Notes: a model not told the origin generated them from the sequence alone. DNA of 64,000 nucleotides from an uncultured bacterium (GCA_902788345.1 CADAJP010000004.1:92116-156115), one strand, 5' to 3'. Positions 18,727 to 27,502 are shown, counted from the stretch's first letter. Numbers and translations are program-made.

Positions 18727-19433
18727 AATCTTCTTACATAATAATTTTTATCGTTTTTCAATTCTTTTCGGGCTTGTATAAGTTCATCATCTTCAATGTT
18801 ATTCATAAGTATTTTTGCGGCTTTTTCGCGAATTGTATATTCGTTAATATCTTTTGCACGTAAAATTATTTCTTTTAGTTTTTGAGTATTCATTTTGTCC
18901 CAAAATACATAAATTGTTTCAAGGCACCAGTATAGTTTAAATGCTTCTTTGTTTACTTTGTATTTGCCGTCTTGGAAATCAAATTTTTCGACTATATCAA
19001 GTAAATTTAATGTTAAATCTTCAAGTTTTGGGATAAATATTTTGCAGAAATTTTCATTTTCTTTTTGGGTTTCGATTGCACAAATTATGTTTCGGCATAT
19101 ATTCCCGTTGATATCCGTTATTGCGTCAAGAAAAATTTGTGCGTTGTCTTCAAGGTTAAAATATGGGATAAATTCGCAATTTGACATAAATTCTTTTAAT
19201 CTCATTGATACTGCTTCTCTTATTTTCCCGTCCTGACCGGTAAGGTTGGATAAAAGTGTCTGTGCATCATCTTGTGAAGTTATTTTTTCAAGTTTCAGCG
19301 CCGCAATTTGTTTTTGCGGAATATTTCCGTTTTTGAGCATTGATATAAGTTGCTCGTGAGTGTGGTTTGTTTCACACAGGTTCAAAGCATTAATAAAATT
19401 TTCATCTAAAGTTTCATAATAATTATTGTTCAA
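18723..19433 (-). CDS. HEAT-repeat-like protein, unknown role
   Basis: 236 residues, almost entirely helical, with repeated pairs such as K-Q-I-A-A-L-K-L-E-K-I, I-R-E-A-V-S-M-R-L-K and I-R-E-K-A-A-K-I-L that resemble HEAT/armadillo repeats (solenoid scaffolds for protein-protein contacts). No enzyme motif. Divergent from the 61-residue gene at 19561. A short HEAT-like protein is also present at 63027-63311. Confidence 0.65.
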   Translation of the reverse strand: MNNNYYETLDENFINALNLCETNHTHEQLISMLKNGNIPQKQIAALKLEKITSQDDAQTLLSNLTGQDGKIREAVSMRLKEFMSNCEFIPYFNLEDNAQIFLDAITDINGNICRNIICAIETQKENENFCKIFIPKLEDLTLNLLDIVEKFDFQDGKYKVNKEAFKLYWCLETIYVFWDKMNTQKLKEIILRAKDINEYTIREKAAKILMNNIEDDELIQARKELKNDKNYYVRRF

Positions 19434-19560
19434 ATTTTACCGTCCTGAATTGTCTACCGTTAATATACCATAAAGAATATTGTTATGAATCTTTTAATTC
19501 GTTTAAATGTACGATATATACAAAAAAATATTAAAATATAATAGTATTAGGAGATACATT

Positions 19561-19746
19561 ATGGAAAATCTAATATCATTTTTTCAGGAAATATTTATGG
19601 GCAAAGAAAATAATAGTGTTCGGGTAGGGCTTAGTGAATTCAAACAGTCTGAACCTGTGCAGTATAAAGCAAAAAAGAAAATACTTTTCAAACCAAATCG
19701 CCCTCAGGAGTTGCGTTTATCCGAGCTTATGCGCAAAGGCGCCTAA
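19561..19746 (+). CDS. Small unknown protein (61 residues)
   Basis: The start at 19561 is set by an AGGAG site 8 nt upstream; an in-frame ATG at 19507 lacks one. The protein begins M-E-N-L-I-S-F-F-Q-E-I-F, an amphipathic helix, then a V-G-L-S-E-F-K stretch and a Lys/Arg/Pro-rich tail. It shares its opening pattern (M-E-x-L-x-x-F-F, later V-G-[LI]) with the 53-residue gene at 46053-46214. No function recognised. Confidence 0.55.
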   Translation: MENLISFFQEIFMGKENNSVRVGLSEFKQSEPVQYKAKKKILFKPNRPQELRLSELMRKGA

Positions 19747-19785
19747 AATCTTGCATTAATATTGTTCTTGTGAAAAAATCATTTT

Positions 19786-20460
19786 ATGGCTTTGTATTTA
19801 GATGCAGGAACAACATATTCAAAGATAATTGCAGCAGATGAATTTCTGCCGGATTTGTATTCCGTAAAAAATGATGATAACAAAAATTATTATATTCTTG
19901 AATCAAAGTCCTTAAAAGATTTGGATTTGCAATTTGTCAGTGCCTGCGGACATATGACGGGTGATTTTGTTCACGAAAATGAAATTATAGCACTCGCAAA
20001 AGGGGCAAAAAAGTATGTAGAGCCTGATTCTACAGTTCTTGATTTGGGCAGCCGGGATGCCAAGTGGATAAGTTTTAAAGACGGAAAATTCCACGATATG
20101 GATTGGAATACTTCCTGTGCAAGTTCTACCGGTGCAACGGTTGAGATGCTTTTAAAGTTTTACGATTTAGAGGTAAAAGATTTAAGTTTTAATCCTGAAA
20201 AATTTAATATCACCTGCGGAATTTTCGGACTTGAAAAGATTATGGATGCAATATCAAAAGGCGAAAAATCTTCCGTTGCGGTATCTAAATTTGTGCATGG
20301 ACTTGCTTATAATGCATGGAAGTTTGCCAAACATCCTGAAAAATTGTATTTATCGGGCGGATTTTGTGAAAACAAATGTCTTGTAGATTCGCTCAAAAAT
20401 TATTGTGAAGTTGTATTACTCGGAAGATTTGTTCTTTGTGAAGGATTAATGGATGAATAA
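19786..20460 (+). CDS. Orphan BadF/BadG/BcrA/BcrD-type ASKHA ATPase
   Basis: 224 residues. The sequence begins with an ASKHA phosphate-1 motif (Y-L-D-A-G-T-T-Y-S-K). It has D-L-G-S-R-D-A-K (equivalent to the family's G-G-Q-D-S-K), then N-T-S-C-A-S-S-T-G with a Cys, and I-T-C-G-I-F-G with a second Cys. In the activators of 2-hydroxyacyl-CoA dehydratases these two Cys residues hold a [4Fe-4S] cluster between two subunits, and both are kept here. No dehydratase subunit gene lies nearby. It overlaps yraN by 8 nt. A role as a reductive activator of an unlinked enzyme is an inference. Confidence 0.75.
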   Translation: MALYLDAGTTYSKIIAADEFLPDLYSVKNDDNKNYYILESKSLKDLDLQFVSACGHMTGDFVHENEIIALAKGAKKYVEPDSTVLDLGSRDAKWISFKDGKFHDMDWNTSCASSTGATVEMLLKFYDLEVKDLSFNPEKFNITCGIFGLEKIMDAISKGEKSSVAVSKFVHGLAYNAWKFAKHPEKLYLSGGFCENKCLVDSLKNYCEVVLLGRFVLCEGLMDE

Positions 20461-20794
20461 CAGGGATTTTGGAAATAAAGGTGAAGATTTAGCTTGCGAA
20501 TACCTCAAAAAAAATGGTTATGAAATACTTGAACGCAATAAGCATTTTTCAAAGCTTTGTGAAATAGATATTATTGCCAAAATCAAAAACAAGGTGATAT
20601 TTGTAGAAGTAAAAACCAGAAAAACCAATAGTTTTGGCACTCCGCTGGAAGCGATTACCAAAACGAAATATAACAATATTAAAACCGGTGTGTTGTCATA
20701 TTTATCTGAAAATAAGATAAAATCTTATCAAATAGATGTAATAGGTATCACATTAGAGCCGGAATTAAAAATAGAACATCTTAAAAATGTTTAG
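20453..20794 (+). CDS. yraN: YraN family (UPF0102) nuclease-fold protein
   Basis: 113 residues, normal length. G-x-x-G-E-D-L-A near the start and C-E-I-D-I-I-A...I-F-V-E-V-K-T-R match the endonuclease-like core of UPF0102 (E, D, E-x-K residues). The biological role is not firmly known; the gene is often near rnhB or topA in other bacteria. It overlaps the preceding ATPase gene by 8 nt and the convergent repeat-protein gene by 4 nt. Confidence 0.9.
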   Translation: MNNRDFGNKGEDLACEYLKKNGYEILERNKHFSKLCEIDIIAKIKNKVIFVEVKTRKTNSFGTPLEAITKTKYNNIKTGVLSYLSENKIKSYQIDVIGITLEPELKIEHLKNV

Positions 20795-22848
20795 GCAACT
20801 TTTCTTCTGCGAAGACCAACATTTCTGACAACACGTTTTTGGACAGTTACTCCGCTATCTTGACTATCAAACATTGCTGCTGCACTGCTTAATGCTGAAC
20901 CTAAGCCCATAAGAACTTGTGTTGTTGATTGTTTGCTTCCTTCTAATGCAACTCCGTTCATGAAGCCTTTGATTCCTTTTGTTGCTATCTGTCCGTTTTC
21001 TTTTATGAATTGGTTACTTATATCTTTTACACCATCTTTTGTTGCACTTTGTGCTGCTTCTGATAAACCATTTTGAACTTCTTTTTTTGCAACTTCTCTT
21101 GCAGAGGTTTTTGCACCCTGTTTAGTAACTTCTTTAGTAACTTCTTTTGTGGTTTGTTGTGCAGTCTGTTGTGCAGTTTGTTGTGCAGTCTGTTGTGCAG
21201 TTTGTTGTGCAGTCTGTTGTGCAGTCTGTTGTGCAGTCTGTTGTGCAGTTTGTTGTGCAGTCTGTTGTGCAGTTTGTTGTGCAGTTTGTTGTGCAGTCTG
21301 TTGTGCAGTTTGTTGTGCAGTTTGTTGTGCAGTTTCTTGTGCAGTTTGTTGTGCAGTCTGTTGTGCAGTCTGTTGTGCAGTTTCTTGTGCAGTTTCTTTA
21401 GCTGCTTCTGTTCCCGCTTGTCCTGCGGCTTTAGCTGCATCAGCTGCGGCAAGCATTTGTTTTGTATTTCCGACTGCGGTTGCACCTGACATTAAAGCTA
21501 CTCCGGCAGAGGTTAATGCTCCCATTATGTTACCCTGAGCTGCATATACTGCTGTTTTCCCGATATTTGCCGCACATACACCGTAGTTGCCAGCTGCTTC
21601 AGCAATAGTTCCGGCTGTTTCCAATGCAATGCCGGCTGCTACTGTTGGAGGCCAACCTGTTTTGCTCATAATCATACCGGTATATTTTGCAACTGTACCT
21701 CCTAATGCAATTTTTGAAGATACATCATTTATACCTTCCATCAAATCAAGAAAATCATTTGATTCTGCCTGATTTTGCTGAATTTGTTGTTGGGAAGCAT
21801 TCACGCTTTTAATATATGCTTTATTATCTTTTGTTAAAGTTTTAATGGTTTTTCCGTTAGCGGTTGTTAATTTGTGCATTGCAACTGTAGATTTACCTAT
21901 TTTTGCGGCATTTACTGTTGCTTTTGCTGATCTTGTTTGGATTTCACCTGATATTTCACCAATTTGTTGATCTACATTTTCTCCGCCTGCAGCACGGGTA
22001 TTAGCGGCTTTTTCATTTAATGCTTCAATTTCCTGGTTTATTTGTTCTGTTTCTGCAGAAAGTTGCTCAACTTTAGCTTGTTCTTTCTGCATTGTTTTTA
22101 TATTTTTTTCTATAGATTTTTGTGCACTGGCTTGCTGTTTTAATAATTTTGCTTCGGCACTTTTAATATTTTTTTCTTCATTTACGGTTCTTCCGGACAT
22201 GTCATTAACTTTTTCTGTCCCTTTTTGAGCAGCAGCAGCTCCGCCGTTAGCTTCTTTTGCTCCGCTTTCTGAAGCTTGTTGCATTTCGTCAGTGCTTCTT
22301 TCATCAGCCTTTTTATTTCCTTCAGAAACTTTATCTCCGTTGAGTTCGCTTTTTGTTTTAATTTCAGCTTCAACTTTGTTTAATTTTGCTTCAAATGGTG
22401 CTCTCAAAAAGAATGGGCAATCGCTGTCTATTGCTTCTTTAATCTCTTGTCTGAGTGACAGTAATTCTGCTTCTGAATAAGTTGATAGATTATCAAAATC
22501 TACACTTGAAATATCAACAATATTTGTATTTTTAGATGAACTTGCTTCTGTTGTATGAGCTTTTGTTGTATGTTTTGTTTCTGTTGTATTTTTAACATCA
22601 TCAATGGATGCATTTGTGTTTGCTCTTACCACACCTGAAGCTGCAGCTGCTCTTTGAGTGCTCATTGTCGGTTGAGCTGCAGAAGCTTTTGCATTGTTAT
22701 TACTTACAAGGTTGAAAATAGAACCGTCTTTAGTCATTTCAGGACGGACTGTTTTTTGGGTTCTTACACCCTTTCCATTTTGCATCGACTTCAGAAGTTT
22801 CTGAAGTTGTTGTGCGTTATTAACATTTCCGTCAAATCCGACTGGCAT
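20791..22848 (-). CDS. Large unknown protein with about 20 TAQQ repeats, coiled coil and hydrophobic segments
   Basis: 685 residues. An N-terminal stretch (M-P-V-G-F-D-G-N), Ser/Thr/Ala-rich low-complexity sequence, a Gln/Lys/Glu-rich coiled coil (about 215-350), a hydrophobic Gly/Ala-rich region (about 380-465), then about 20 copies of T-A-Q-[QE] followed by T-K-E-V repeats, and a C-terminal Arg-rich end (G-L-R-R-R-K-V-A). The shape (coiled coil plus hydrophobic helices and no signal peptide) recalls secreted pore or translocator proteins, but that is only a resemblance. No homologue is recognised. Confidence 0.7.
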   Translation of the reverse strand: MPVGFDGNVNNAQQLQKLLKSMQNGKGVRTQKTVRPEMTKDGSIFNLVSNNNAKASAAQPTMSTQRAAAASGVVRANTNASIDDVKNTTETKHTTKAHTTEASSSKNTNIVDISSVDFDNLSTYSEAELLSLRQEIKEAIDSDCPFFLRAPFEAKLNKVEAEIKTKSELNGDKVSEGNKKADERSTDEMQQASESGAKEANGGAAAAQKGTEKVNDMSGRTVNEEKNIKSAEAKLLKQQASAQKSIEKNIKTMQKEQAKVEQLSAETEQINQEIEALNEKAANTRAAGGENVDQQIGEISGEIQTRSAKATVNAAKIGKSTVAMHKLTTANGKTIKTLTKDNKAYIKSVNASQQQIQQNQAESNDFLDLMEGINDVSSKIALGGTVAKYTGMIMSKTGWPPTVAAGIALETAGTIAEAAGNYGVCAANIGKTAVYAAQGNIMGALTSAGVALMSGATAVGNTKQMLAAADAAKAAGQAGTEAAKETAQETAQQTAQQTAQQTAQETAQQTAQQTAQQTAQQTAQQTAQQTAQQTAQQTAQQTAQQTAQQTAQQTAQQTAQQTAQQTTKEVTKEVTKQGAKTSAREVAKKEVQNGLSEAAQSATKDGVKDISNQFIKENGQIATKGIKGFMNGVALEGSKQSTTQVLMGLGSALSSAAAMFDSQDSGVTVQKRVVRNVGLRRRKVA
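21150..21400. repeat. 12-bp tandem array, about 20 copies, inside a gene
   Basis: The unit TGTTGTGCAGT[C/T] repeats in perfect 12-bp register. It encodes T-A-Q-Q on the minus strand, with a few units changed to T-A-Q-E. The high identity suggests recent expansion by slipped replication. Confidence 0.9.
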
Positions 22849-22988
22849 GATATCTCTCTCTTGTTAATCTCTCTCATGTATATAAAAAATTCTTAAAATG
22901 CCTGATTTCAGAACTCTTAAAATCCTTTACAATTTGTTACAATATAAAAATATTAATTTAGGCTATAATCTAAAAAAGAGGATATGTT

Positions 22989-23621
22989 ATGAAAAAGGGA
23001 TTATTTATTACATTTGAGGGGGCAGATGGCTGCGGTAAAACTACTCAGCTCAATTTATTGAAAGATTATCTTGAAAAAAAAGGATATGAGGTTCTTGTTA
23101 CAAGGGAACCGGGCGCAAAGGGTTTAGGTGAAAAAATAAGAGAAATTTTACTCGGTTATGAAGGTGAAGTTTCTGACAGATGTGAATCATTTATGTTTTT
23201 GGCTGACAGGGCTCAACATGTAGATACGATTATAAAACCCGCAATAGAGTCAGGTAAAATCGTTCTTTGTGACAGGCACACGGATAGTACGATTGCATAT
23301 CAGGGATACGGAAGAGGAATTGACTTAGAAGAAATAAAAATGCTTAATAATCTTGCCGTAGGCTCAACTGTTCCTGATTTAACTTATGTATTTGATGTTG
23401 ATGTAGAAACATCAATGCAGCGCGTAGGGAGTTCAAAGGACAGAATGGAAAGTGCCGGAAAGGAATTTTTCAACAAAGTTCGTCTTGGTTATATTGAAAT
23501 TGCGGACAGTGACCCTATAAGAGTGAAAGTTATAAATAGTGCCGATACTATTGAAAATGTGTTTAAAAAAGTTTCAAAATTATGTGATGACTTAATTGAA
23601 TGTCATAATTTTGAATCATAA
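22989..23621 (+). CDS. tmk: Thymidylate kinase
   Basis: 210 residues, full length. P-loop F-E-G-A-D-G-C-G-K-T-T (about 9-19), the T-R-E-P-G motif near 39, and the D-R-H-T-D-S-T motif near 96 with A-Y-Q-G define dTMP kinase, which makes dTDP from dTMP. Promoter-like TATAAT at 22964-22969 and a GAGG ribosome site precede the ATG. The first gene of a run leading into the acyltransferases. Confidence 0.96.
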   Translation: MKKGLFITFEGADGCGKTTQLNLLKDYLEKKGYEVLVTREPGAKGLGEKIREILLGYEGEVSDRCESFMFLADRAQHVDTIIKPAIESGKIVLCDRHTDSTIAYQGYGRGIDLEEIKMLNNLAVGSTVPDLTYVFDVDVETSMQRVGSSKDRMESAGKEFFNKVRLGYIEIADSDPIRVKVINSADTIENVFKKVSKLCDDLIECHNFES

Positions 23622-23664
23622 AGATTTTTAATGTATAATTAACTGTGATTAGGAGATAAATATA

Positions 23665-24348
23665 ATGGCAAAAACCCAAACAGAATATTCTACCCGTAAG
23701 GCTTCTCAGTTCAATTGGTTCCGTACAATGTGGCAGTATATTGTGTGTAAAGGCATATATATGCTGAGGTTGAAATTAATATACCGAATAGAAGTTCATG
23801 GGAAAGAAAATATACCAAAAAATAACAGATATTTAGTTTGTCCAAACCATCTTTCAACTTTGGATCCGCCTATGATGGTAGGTGTATGGCCAAGGAGTGT
23901 TTCTTTTATGGCAAAAAAAGAATTGTTTGATATTCCGTTATTAAGATGGTGGTTGGATTGGCTTGGTGCGTTTGCCGTTGACAGAGAAAAATTAAGCCCG
24001 TCAACAGTTAAAACTGTAGAAGCAATATATGATTCAAAATGGGTTATGGGTATATTCCCTCAGGGAACACGCGGGATTCCGGGTGAAATAAAGGGTGTAA
24101 CAAAAGGTTTTGCCGGTCTTGCAAGATTGACAAAATGCGATATTCTTCCTGTCGGTATAATTGGTTCTAATGAGGCAAAATGGATGCCTTTTAGCGGTAA
24201 AATTATCATAAATATCGGGAAAATAATTCCGTATGATAAAAATCCTGAAGTAGTAAAAGAAAAATGGATAAAGCAAATTCAGGAGCTTACAGGATTTAAT
24301 TATGTTTACAGCGAAGAAAATGAAGAAACAGAAGGAGCGGTAAAATGA
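23665..24348 (+). CDS. plsC: 1-acylglycerol-3-phosphate acyltransferase (PlsC family), first copy
   Basis: 227 residues. Acyltransferase motif I is N-H-L-S-T-L-D near residue 58, and motif III F-P-Q-G-T-R-G near 133. Members add the second acyl chain to lysophosphatidic acid at the inner membrane. AGGAG lies before the ATG, and a TATAAT is further upstream. Its end overlaps the next PlsC gene by 4 nt. The two paralogues share M-A-K-K-E-L-F and G-A-F-A-V-D-R, indicating a tandem duplication. Confidence 0.92.
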   Translation: MAKTQTEYSTRKASQFNWFRTMWQYIVCKGIYMLRLKLIYRIEVHGKENIPKNNRYLVCPNHLSTLDPPMMVGVWPRSVSFMAKKELFDIPLLRWWLDWLGAFAVDREKLSPSTVKTVEAIYDSKWVMGIFPQGTRGIPGEIKGVTKGFAGLARLTKCDILPVGIIGSNEAKWMPFSGKIIINIGKIIPYDKNPEVVKEKWIKQIQELTGFNYVYSEENEETEGAVK

Positions 24349-25064
24349 AAAAAGAACTCCGAAACTTTAACAGACGTTTTGCTAAAGAATACAATTGGTT
24401 CAGAACACTTTTTTATATGTCATTTTTATACATAGTGGTATATGGTATTTATAATTTATACTATGATTATAAGATTATTGGCAGGGAAAATTTACCGTCT
24501 AAAAAAGCTCGAAAGGGTAAGTATATATATGCCGCAAATCATGTTTCTCAATTTGATCCGCCTATGGTTGTAATGGCAGCACATTGTCCTATTGCATTTA
24601 TGGCAAAAAAAGAATTGTTTGAGCCTGACTGTAAAATTAATTGGCTTGTAAAAAGGCTGGGTGCTTTTGCGGTTGACAGAACAAAGCCTGAAATTGCTAC
24701 ATTTAAAACAGTAAAAGATATTCTTGGAACATCCTGGTCTTTAGGTATTTTCCCGCAGGGCGGAACTCGTCCTTACGGGAAATTAGAAGGTATTAAAAAA
24801 GGCTTTGCGGAAATTGCAAAAGTTGCTAAAGCTGATATTGTTCCGGTTGCCATTGCAGAGTGGTCGGGATACTTAAAACCGTTTTCTTTTAAAAGAGAGC
24901 ATGTTGTTATAAAAGTTGGTAAACCTATATCTTATCAGCTTCCTGCAGAAGAAATTATTTATCAGTGGGCACAGCAAATATCTGAAATGGCTGACTATGA
25001 AAACTGTGTTCCGAAGCCTGAAATATCAGGTCAAGAAAAAGAAACTGCAAATGTTGAAAATTAA
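24345..25064 (+). CDS. 1-acylglycerol-3-phosphate acyltransferase (PlsC family), second copy
   Basis: 239 residues, paralogous to the preceding gene. N-H-V-S-Q-F-D near residue 65 and F-P-Q-G-G-T-R near 143 supply the acyltransferase motifs; the second has an extra Gly compared with the first copy. An N-terminal hydrophobic segment near 20-40 probably anchors it to the membrane. Why two adjacent copies are kept is unknown; different acyl chain or acceptor choice is possible. Coupled to the first copy by a 4-nt overlap. Confidence 0.92.
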   Translation: MKKELRNFNRRFAKEYNWFRTLFYMSFLYIVVYGIYNLYYDYKIIGRENLPSKKARKGKYIYAANHVSQFDPPMVVMAAHCPIAFMAKKELFEPDCKINWLVKRLGAFAVDRTKPEIATFKTVKDILGTSWSLGIFPQGGTRPYGKLEGIKKGFAEIAKVAKADIVPVAIAEWSGYLKPFSFKREHVVIKVGKPISYQLPAEEIIYQWAQQISEMADYENCVPKPEISGQEKETANVEN

Positions 25065-25076
25065 AAATCCATATAC

Positions 25077-25123
25077 TTGTTCTTAATAAAAAAATGATGT
25101 ATAATCACTTCGGGTGGTTATAC
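25077..25123 (+). promoter_or_regulatory. Aquaporin-gene promoter with palindrome over the -10 box (candidate operator)
   Basis: TTGTTC at 25077-25082, a 17-bp spacer and TATAAT at 25100-25105 form a good promoter. The -10 box lies inside a dyad, GTATAATCAC (25099-25108) against GTGGTTATAC (25114-25123), so the palindrome spans -10 to about +12, a usual place for a repressor site. It could instead fold as a 5' hairpin in the mRNA. There is no T-run, so it is a poor terminator. Confidence 0.45.
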
Positions 25124-25158
25124 CTTATGGTCATTATTTTATTTTAAAGGAGGGTTTT

Positions 25159-25797
25159 ATGGCAGAAAACTTTAAAAAGTATTTTGTAGAACTTATTGGA
25201 ACGTTCTTTTTAGTATTTGTAGTTGGTGCAACTGCTGCGTGGGGAACAGAATCAACAATTGCTCCTATTGCGATTGGTTTTACTTTGATGGTTATGGTTT
25301 ACGCAGGCGGTTATATTTCAGGCGGACATTATAACCCTGCAGTATCATTTGCGGCTGCAATAAGAGGTGCTTTAGAGTGGAAACAATTTATTCCATACAT
25401 AATTGCTCAAATTTTAGGCGGTGTTCTTGCAGGTTTTACAATTGTTGCGATGGCAGGCGGTCTTGAAGCTCCCGTAAAAGAATCATACAACTTTGTAAAT
25501 ATCTTTGTTGCTGAATTTATTGCAACATTTGCTCTATGCTATGTTGTTTTGCATACTGCAACTTCTAAAAAGACAGAAGGCAATTCATATTACGGCTTGG
25601 CCATCGGTTCTACGGTAACAGCTATGGCTTTTGCTGTAGGCGGAATTTGTCTTGGCGCATTCAATCCGGCAGTTGCGATTTCTACAATTGTTTTGGGTAA
25701 TGTTTGCTGTCCTTGTCTTGCATTAGGTACTGCAGGGGTTAACCTTGCGGCAGGTTTATGTGCAGGTTTTGCATATAAATTCCTCTCTCAAGACTAA
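25159..25797 (+). CDS. Aquaporin / MIP-family channel
   Basis: 212 residues from the ATG at 25159, which follows a perfect AAAGGAGG site; an earlier in-frame ATG at 25114 has none. Six membrane segments and the two pore motifs G-H-Y-N-P-A-V-S and G-A-F-N-P-A-V-A are seen. Family members pass water or small solutes such as glycerol. A Cys pair near the C-terminus (V-C-C-P-C) is unusual. The gene has its own promoter and a terminator, so it is monocistronic. Confidence 0.92.
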   Translation: MAENFKKYFVELIGTFFLVFVVGATAAWGTESTIAPIAIGFTLMVMVYAGGYISGGHYNPAVSFAAAIRGALEWKQFIPYIIAQILGGVLAGFTIVAMAGGLEAPVKESYNFVNIFVAEFIATFALCYVVLHTATSKKTEGNSYYGLAIGSTVTAMAFAVGGICLGAFNPAVAISTIVLGNVCCPCLALGTAGVNLAAGLCAGFAYKFLSQD

Positions 25798-25817
25798 TAA
25801 AAATTATCTTTAAACAG

Positions 25818-25856
25818 ATAAGGGTGCAGAATTTTTTAATTTTGCACCCTTATTTT
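25818..25856. terminator. Bidirectional intrinsic terminator between aquaporin and GlcF-like genes
   Basis: ATAAGGGTGCA pairs with TGCACCCTTAT (25818-25853), with T-rich tracts on both strands. It serves the aquaporin gene on plus. On minus the stop codon of the GlcF-like gene (25850-25852) lies in the stem's edge, so it serves that gene as well. Confidence 0.85.
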
Positions 25857-26938
25857 ATTTCTGCTTTAGATAAAAATTCCAATAGTGAAACAACTTTTGT
25901 TTTTTTGTTCTTTGTAATCTTTAAAGCCTGTTTTAATCCCAAAATACAAGATGGGCATGTTGTTATCACGTAGTCTGCATTTGTTTTTGCAATATTTATC
26001 CCTTTTGATTTCATAAGTTCCTTTGATAATTTAGGATTTTTAATTGCAAATGTGCCGGCAAAACCGCAGCAATCGTCATAATTTTCCATTTCAACATATT
26101 GTGCGTTTTGGCAATTATCAATAATCTTTTTAAAAAAGTCGTCATTTTTTAAGTGGCATGGCTTGTGAAAAGTTACGGTTACAGGCTTTTCGAAATGAAA
26201 TTCTATTTGCGAATCCGCTATAATATCGCCCCAATTTAGGAGTTTTTCAGTATCAATTCCGGCATTAAAGAATTTGTTATATGAGTGTAAAACACTTTGG
26301 CAGCTTGCACAATCGGTAACAAGATAATCATATTCGCATTTGAGTTTTTTGATATTATATTGTGCACATTCTTCAAATCTTTTAATATTCCCTTCCGATA
26401 AAAATGGCATACCGCAGCATTCAAAATTCTGTTCGGTAATATTTATCGGAGTGTTTTTGAAAATTTTATTCAGGTATATATCGGTTTGCGGAAAAACTTC
26501 ATTGACGCATCCTTTAAAATACATAATATTTTTTGCTTTTTCGTACGACTTTCTTTCTTTTCTAAAGATTCTGCTGAATAATTTTCCGATTTTTATTGCA
26601 GTTGAAAATATCAATTTGCTTTGCAGTAAAAATATAATTTTGCCTGCAAGGTTCTTATTCATGTATTCAGATTTTGCACAGGTAAGGATTTCTGTTGCTT
26701 TAATTTCTGCAGGACAAAAGTTGTCGCATTTTTCACATTTCAGACACATATCAAGATATTTGTTGATGTTTTTGGATAGTTTAAGTTCTTTATTAACTAC
26801 TCCGTGAAGCATAACAAATTTGCCTCTGCTTACGGAACATTCATTTTTGGTTATTTTAAATATCGGACAGACACTTTGGCACAGTCCGCATTTAGAACAT
26901 TTGCTGATTTCTTTTTTATAATCTTCTAAAGTTTTCAT
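25850..26938 (-). CDS. Two-cluster Fe-S protein of the GlcF/GlpC/HdrB type
   Basis: 362 residues. The N-terminal half has two [4Fe-4S] ferredoxin motifs (C-S-K-C-G-L-C-Q-S-V-C-P and C-L-K-C-E-K-C-D-N-F-C-P). The C-terminal half has two Cys-rich CCG domains (F-E-C-C-G-M-P and D-D-C-C-G-F-A, each with later C-x-x-C residues). This is the iron-sulfur subunit architecture of glycolate or glycerol-3-phosphate oxidases and of lactate-utilisation and heterodisulfide reductase systems. No FAD dehydrogenase partner is adjacent, so its electron donor is unknown. Confidence 0.88.
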   Translation of the reverse strand: MKTLEDYKKEISKCSKCGLCQSVCPIFKITKNECSVSRGKFVMLHGVVNKELKLSKNINKYLDMCLKCEKCDNFCPAEIKATEILTCAKSEYMNKNLAGKIIFLLQSKLIFSTAIKIGKLFSRIFRKERKSYEKAKNIMYFKGCVNEVFPQTDIYLNKIFKNTPINITEQNFECCGMPFLSEGNIKRFEECAQYNIKKLKCEYDYLVTDCASCQSVLHSYNKFFNAGIDTEKLLNWGDIIADSQIEFHFEKPVTVTFHKPCHLKNDDFFKKIIDNCQNAQYVEMENYDDCCGFAGTFAIKNPKLSKELMKSKGINIAKTNADYVITTCPSCILGLKQALKITKNKKTKVVSLLEFLSKAEIK

Positions 26939-26953
26939 AATAAGATAATAGCA

Positions 26954-27496
26954 TTAATACTTAAAACAATCTGTTTGGTGGTCATCTACTATTCCGACAG
27001 CCTGAAGGTATGAATATATTATGACAGTTCCGACATACTTCATTCCTCTTTTTTTCAGGTCTTTTGAAATTTCATCAGATAAAGGAGTTGAGACTGGAAG
27101 TTTGTCATTTTTGTTTTTAATTATTTTGCCATCAGTAAAGCCCCAGATATATTTTGAAAAACTTCCAAATTCCTTTTGTATTTCTATGAAAATTTTTGCA
27201 TTGAGTATTGCAGAATTGATTTTGCTTTTGCTTCTGATAATTTTTTCATTTTGGAGAAGTTCGTTTATTTTGTTTTCATTGTATGAAGCGACTTTTTTTA
27301 CATCAAAATTGTCAAAGGCTTTTCTAAACGCTTCTCTTTTTTTCAGAACGGTAATCCATGATAATCCGGCCTGAAAACACTCAAGAATAAGTAGTTCAAA
27401 TAATTCGCGGTCATCATGTTTTGGAACACCCCATTCTTCATCGTGGTATTTTTTGTAAATTTCTGATTTTTCGTCAACCCAAAAACATCTTTTCAT
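26954..27496 (-). CDS. tag: DNA-3-methyladenine glycosylase I
   Basis: 180 residues, usual size. The start M-K-R-C-F-W, the Y-H-D-E-E-W-G-V-P motif, E-C-F-Q-A-G-L-S-W and the C-terminal D-D-H-x-x-x-C are diagnostic; C4, H18, H173 and C177 form the zinc snap of Tag. The enzyme removes 3-methyladenine from alkylated DNA. A promoter-like pair ends 6 nt before the ATG and there is no Shine-Dalgarno, so the mRNA may be leaderless. It lies 15 bp upstream of the GlcF-like gene on the same strand. Confidence 0.95.
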   Translation of the reverse strand: MKRCFWVDEKSEIYKKYHDEEWGVPKHDDRELFELLILECFQAGLSWITVLKKREAFRKAFDNFDVKKVASYNENKINELLQNEKIIRSKSKINSAILNAKIFIEIQKEFGSFSKYIWGFTDGKIIKNKNDKLPVSTPLSDEISKDLKKRGMKYVGTVIIYSYLQAVGIVDDHQTDCFKY

Positions 27497-27502
27497 AAAA
27501 TT

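Noticed and set aside
21073..21538. Plus-strand frames made of C-S-L-L or V-V-Q repeats opposite the TAQQ region
   Set aside because: They are antisense readings of the 12-bp array; the minus-strand frame spans a full 685-residue protein with a coherent structure.
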